This document shows positions 6,435 through 6,727 of a DNA stretch of 6,727 bases, in pieces; the stretch's first letter is position 1; each line of letters opens with the position of its first letter. The notes under the pieces are model-generated. The model was given only the letters and a program-made list of their open reading frames with translations, was not told the DNA's origin and searched no databases. The translations under genes were made by a program, and so were the position numbers. This stretch comes from a bacterium (GTDB lineage: Bacteria; UBA9089; UBA9088). The stretch lies in contig DNCM01000087.1 in the NCBI GenBank assembly GCA_003498085.1, positions 1 to 6,727 on the forward strand. The letters run 5' to 3'.

Positions 6435-6727
6435 TTCACACTTGGTATAGACATATCGACCACCCCTTTTCAAAAATCCAGTAACAGAATCATAGGAAAT
6501 TGTAAATATTTCATCGAAGAAGATGTTATGATGAATTAGGGTTTTTGTGGTTTTAAGTTTCTCATAAGGAGTCATTCCATCCATTCCTATCCCTATAGTT
6601 TGGTCTGTAGAAATTCCAAGTATCTTGCCATCTTTTAAGCTTTGCTGAGAAACATAGAAATATTATTGCATCTTTACTTCCTTAATCATCAAGAAATATT
6701 CATCGTCTTGCCTATGGGAACTGTCTA
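6426..6727 (-). pseudogene. Decayed 3' end of a DDE (rve-type, IS481-like) transposase
   Basis: A minus-strand frame enters from the right edge and runs 99 codons to TGA at 6428-6426, interrupted by an in-frame TAA at 6665-6663. It begins DSSHRQDDEYF, which aligns with the (E)RSHRxDDExF block around the third catalytic acidic residue of IS481-type integrase-core transposases; here the expected Glu is Asp. The post-catalytic signature follows as GIGMDGMTPYEKLK, matching the RPHxGxGxxGMTPYEKL pattern, though the usual YNxxRPH is degraded to STDQTI. It ends GGRYVYTKCESV. The amino-terminal HTH and first two catalytic Asp residues lie beyond the window. The internal stop, substituted Glu and eroded motif mark it as non-functional. 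It abuts and slightly overlaps mreC, so an element probably inserted there. The exact IS family is uncertain. Confidence 0.75.
6437..6455 (+). repeat. Short repeat copy C, inside the transposase remnant's 3' end
   Basis: CACACTTGGTATAGACATA starts three bases after the mreC stop. It shares a 13-base run, GGTATAGACATAT, with copy A and 18 of 19 positions with inverted copy B. On the minus strand it encodes YVYTKC near the carboxy end of the decayed transposase. It may be the end region of the insertion element, a terminal inverted repeat overlapping the coding end, or just homologous transposase sequence retained at several sites. Confidence 0.6.

Noticed and set aside
6637..6670. Programmed frameshift or stop-codon readthrough in the transposase at the TAA (6665-6663)
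   Set aside because: The frame stays the same on both sides of the stop and no slippery sequence is apparent; with the substituted catalytic Glu and eroded RPH motif, decay is simpler.
1..6727. CRISPR array, tRNA or rRNA genes, phage or defence system
   Set aside because: No regularly spaced repeats, no cloverleaf or rRNA-like sequence noticed, and all large frames are explained by housekeeping families or a transposase remnant.

Overview
This is a low-GC window of mostly ordinary bacterial housekeeping genes, with degenerate mobile-element sequence at its edges. The cargo suggests an uncultivated diderm, rod-shaped bacterium. MreB/MreC imply lateral wall elongation, and a LolC/LolE-type ABC permease implies lipoprotein traffic to an outer membrane. 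Codon use is strongly A/T-biased with many AGA/AGG/ATA codons. I cannot name a phylum from sequence alone.

Layout. Positions 1-340 hold no confident gene. They contain a G+C-rich hairpin (12-54), an inverted pair of a short repeat (177-196 and 241-259), and two overlapping open frames that I do not recognise: one on the minus strand running off the left edge, one on the plus strand at 136-315. Positions 341-4499 are a compact minus-strand operon, transcribed serA, hexapeptide-repeat acyltransferase, family-2 glycosyltransferase, ABC permease. Its first two junctions overlap (TAATG, ATGA) and the last gap is 42 bases. Positions 4500-4608 are a divergent intergenic region with candidate promoters both ways. 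Positions 4609-6434 hold mreB and mreC on the plus strand, overlapping by 28 bases, with mreC starting at TTG. Positions 6426-6727 are the decayed 3' end of a DDE transposase on the minus strand, where mreD might be expected in many mre operons.

How the genes work together. MreB and MreC form the core of the elongation machinery. The divergent operon mixes serine biosynthesis (SerA) with two cell-surface-type enzymes and a lipoprotein-release-like permease. The tight junctions argue for co-expression, but the biochemical link is not evident.

The most notable non-genic signal is a roughly 19-bp repeat, CACA-NNT-GGTATAGACATA, present twice (inverted) in the left flank and once in the right flank. 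There it overlaps the end of the transposase remnant and encodes the peptide YVYTKC. The housekeeping block is therefore flanked by related mobile-element debris. I found no convincing undescribed multi-gene system.
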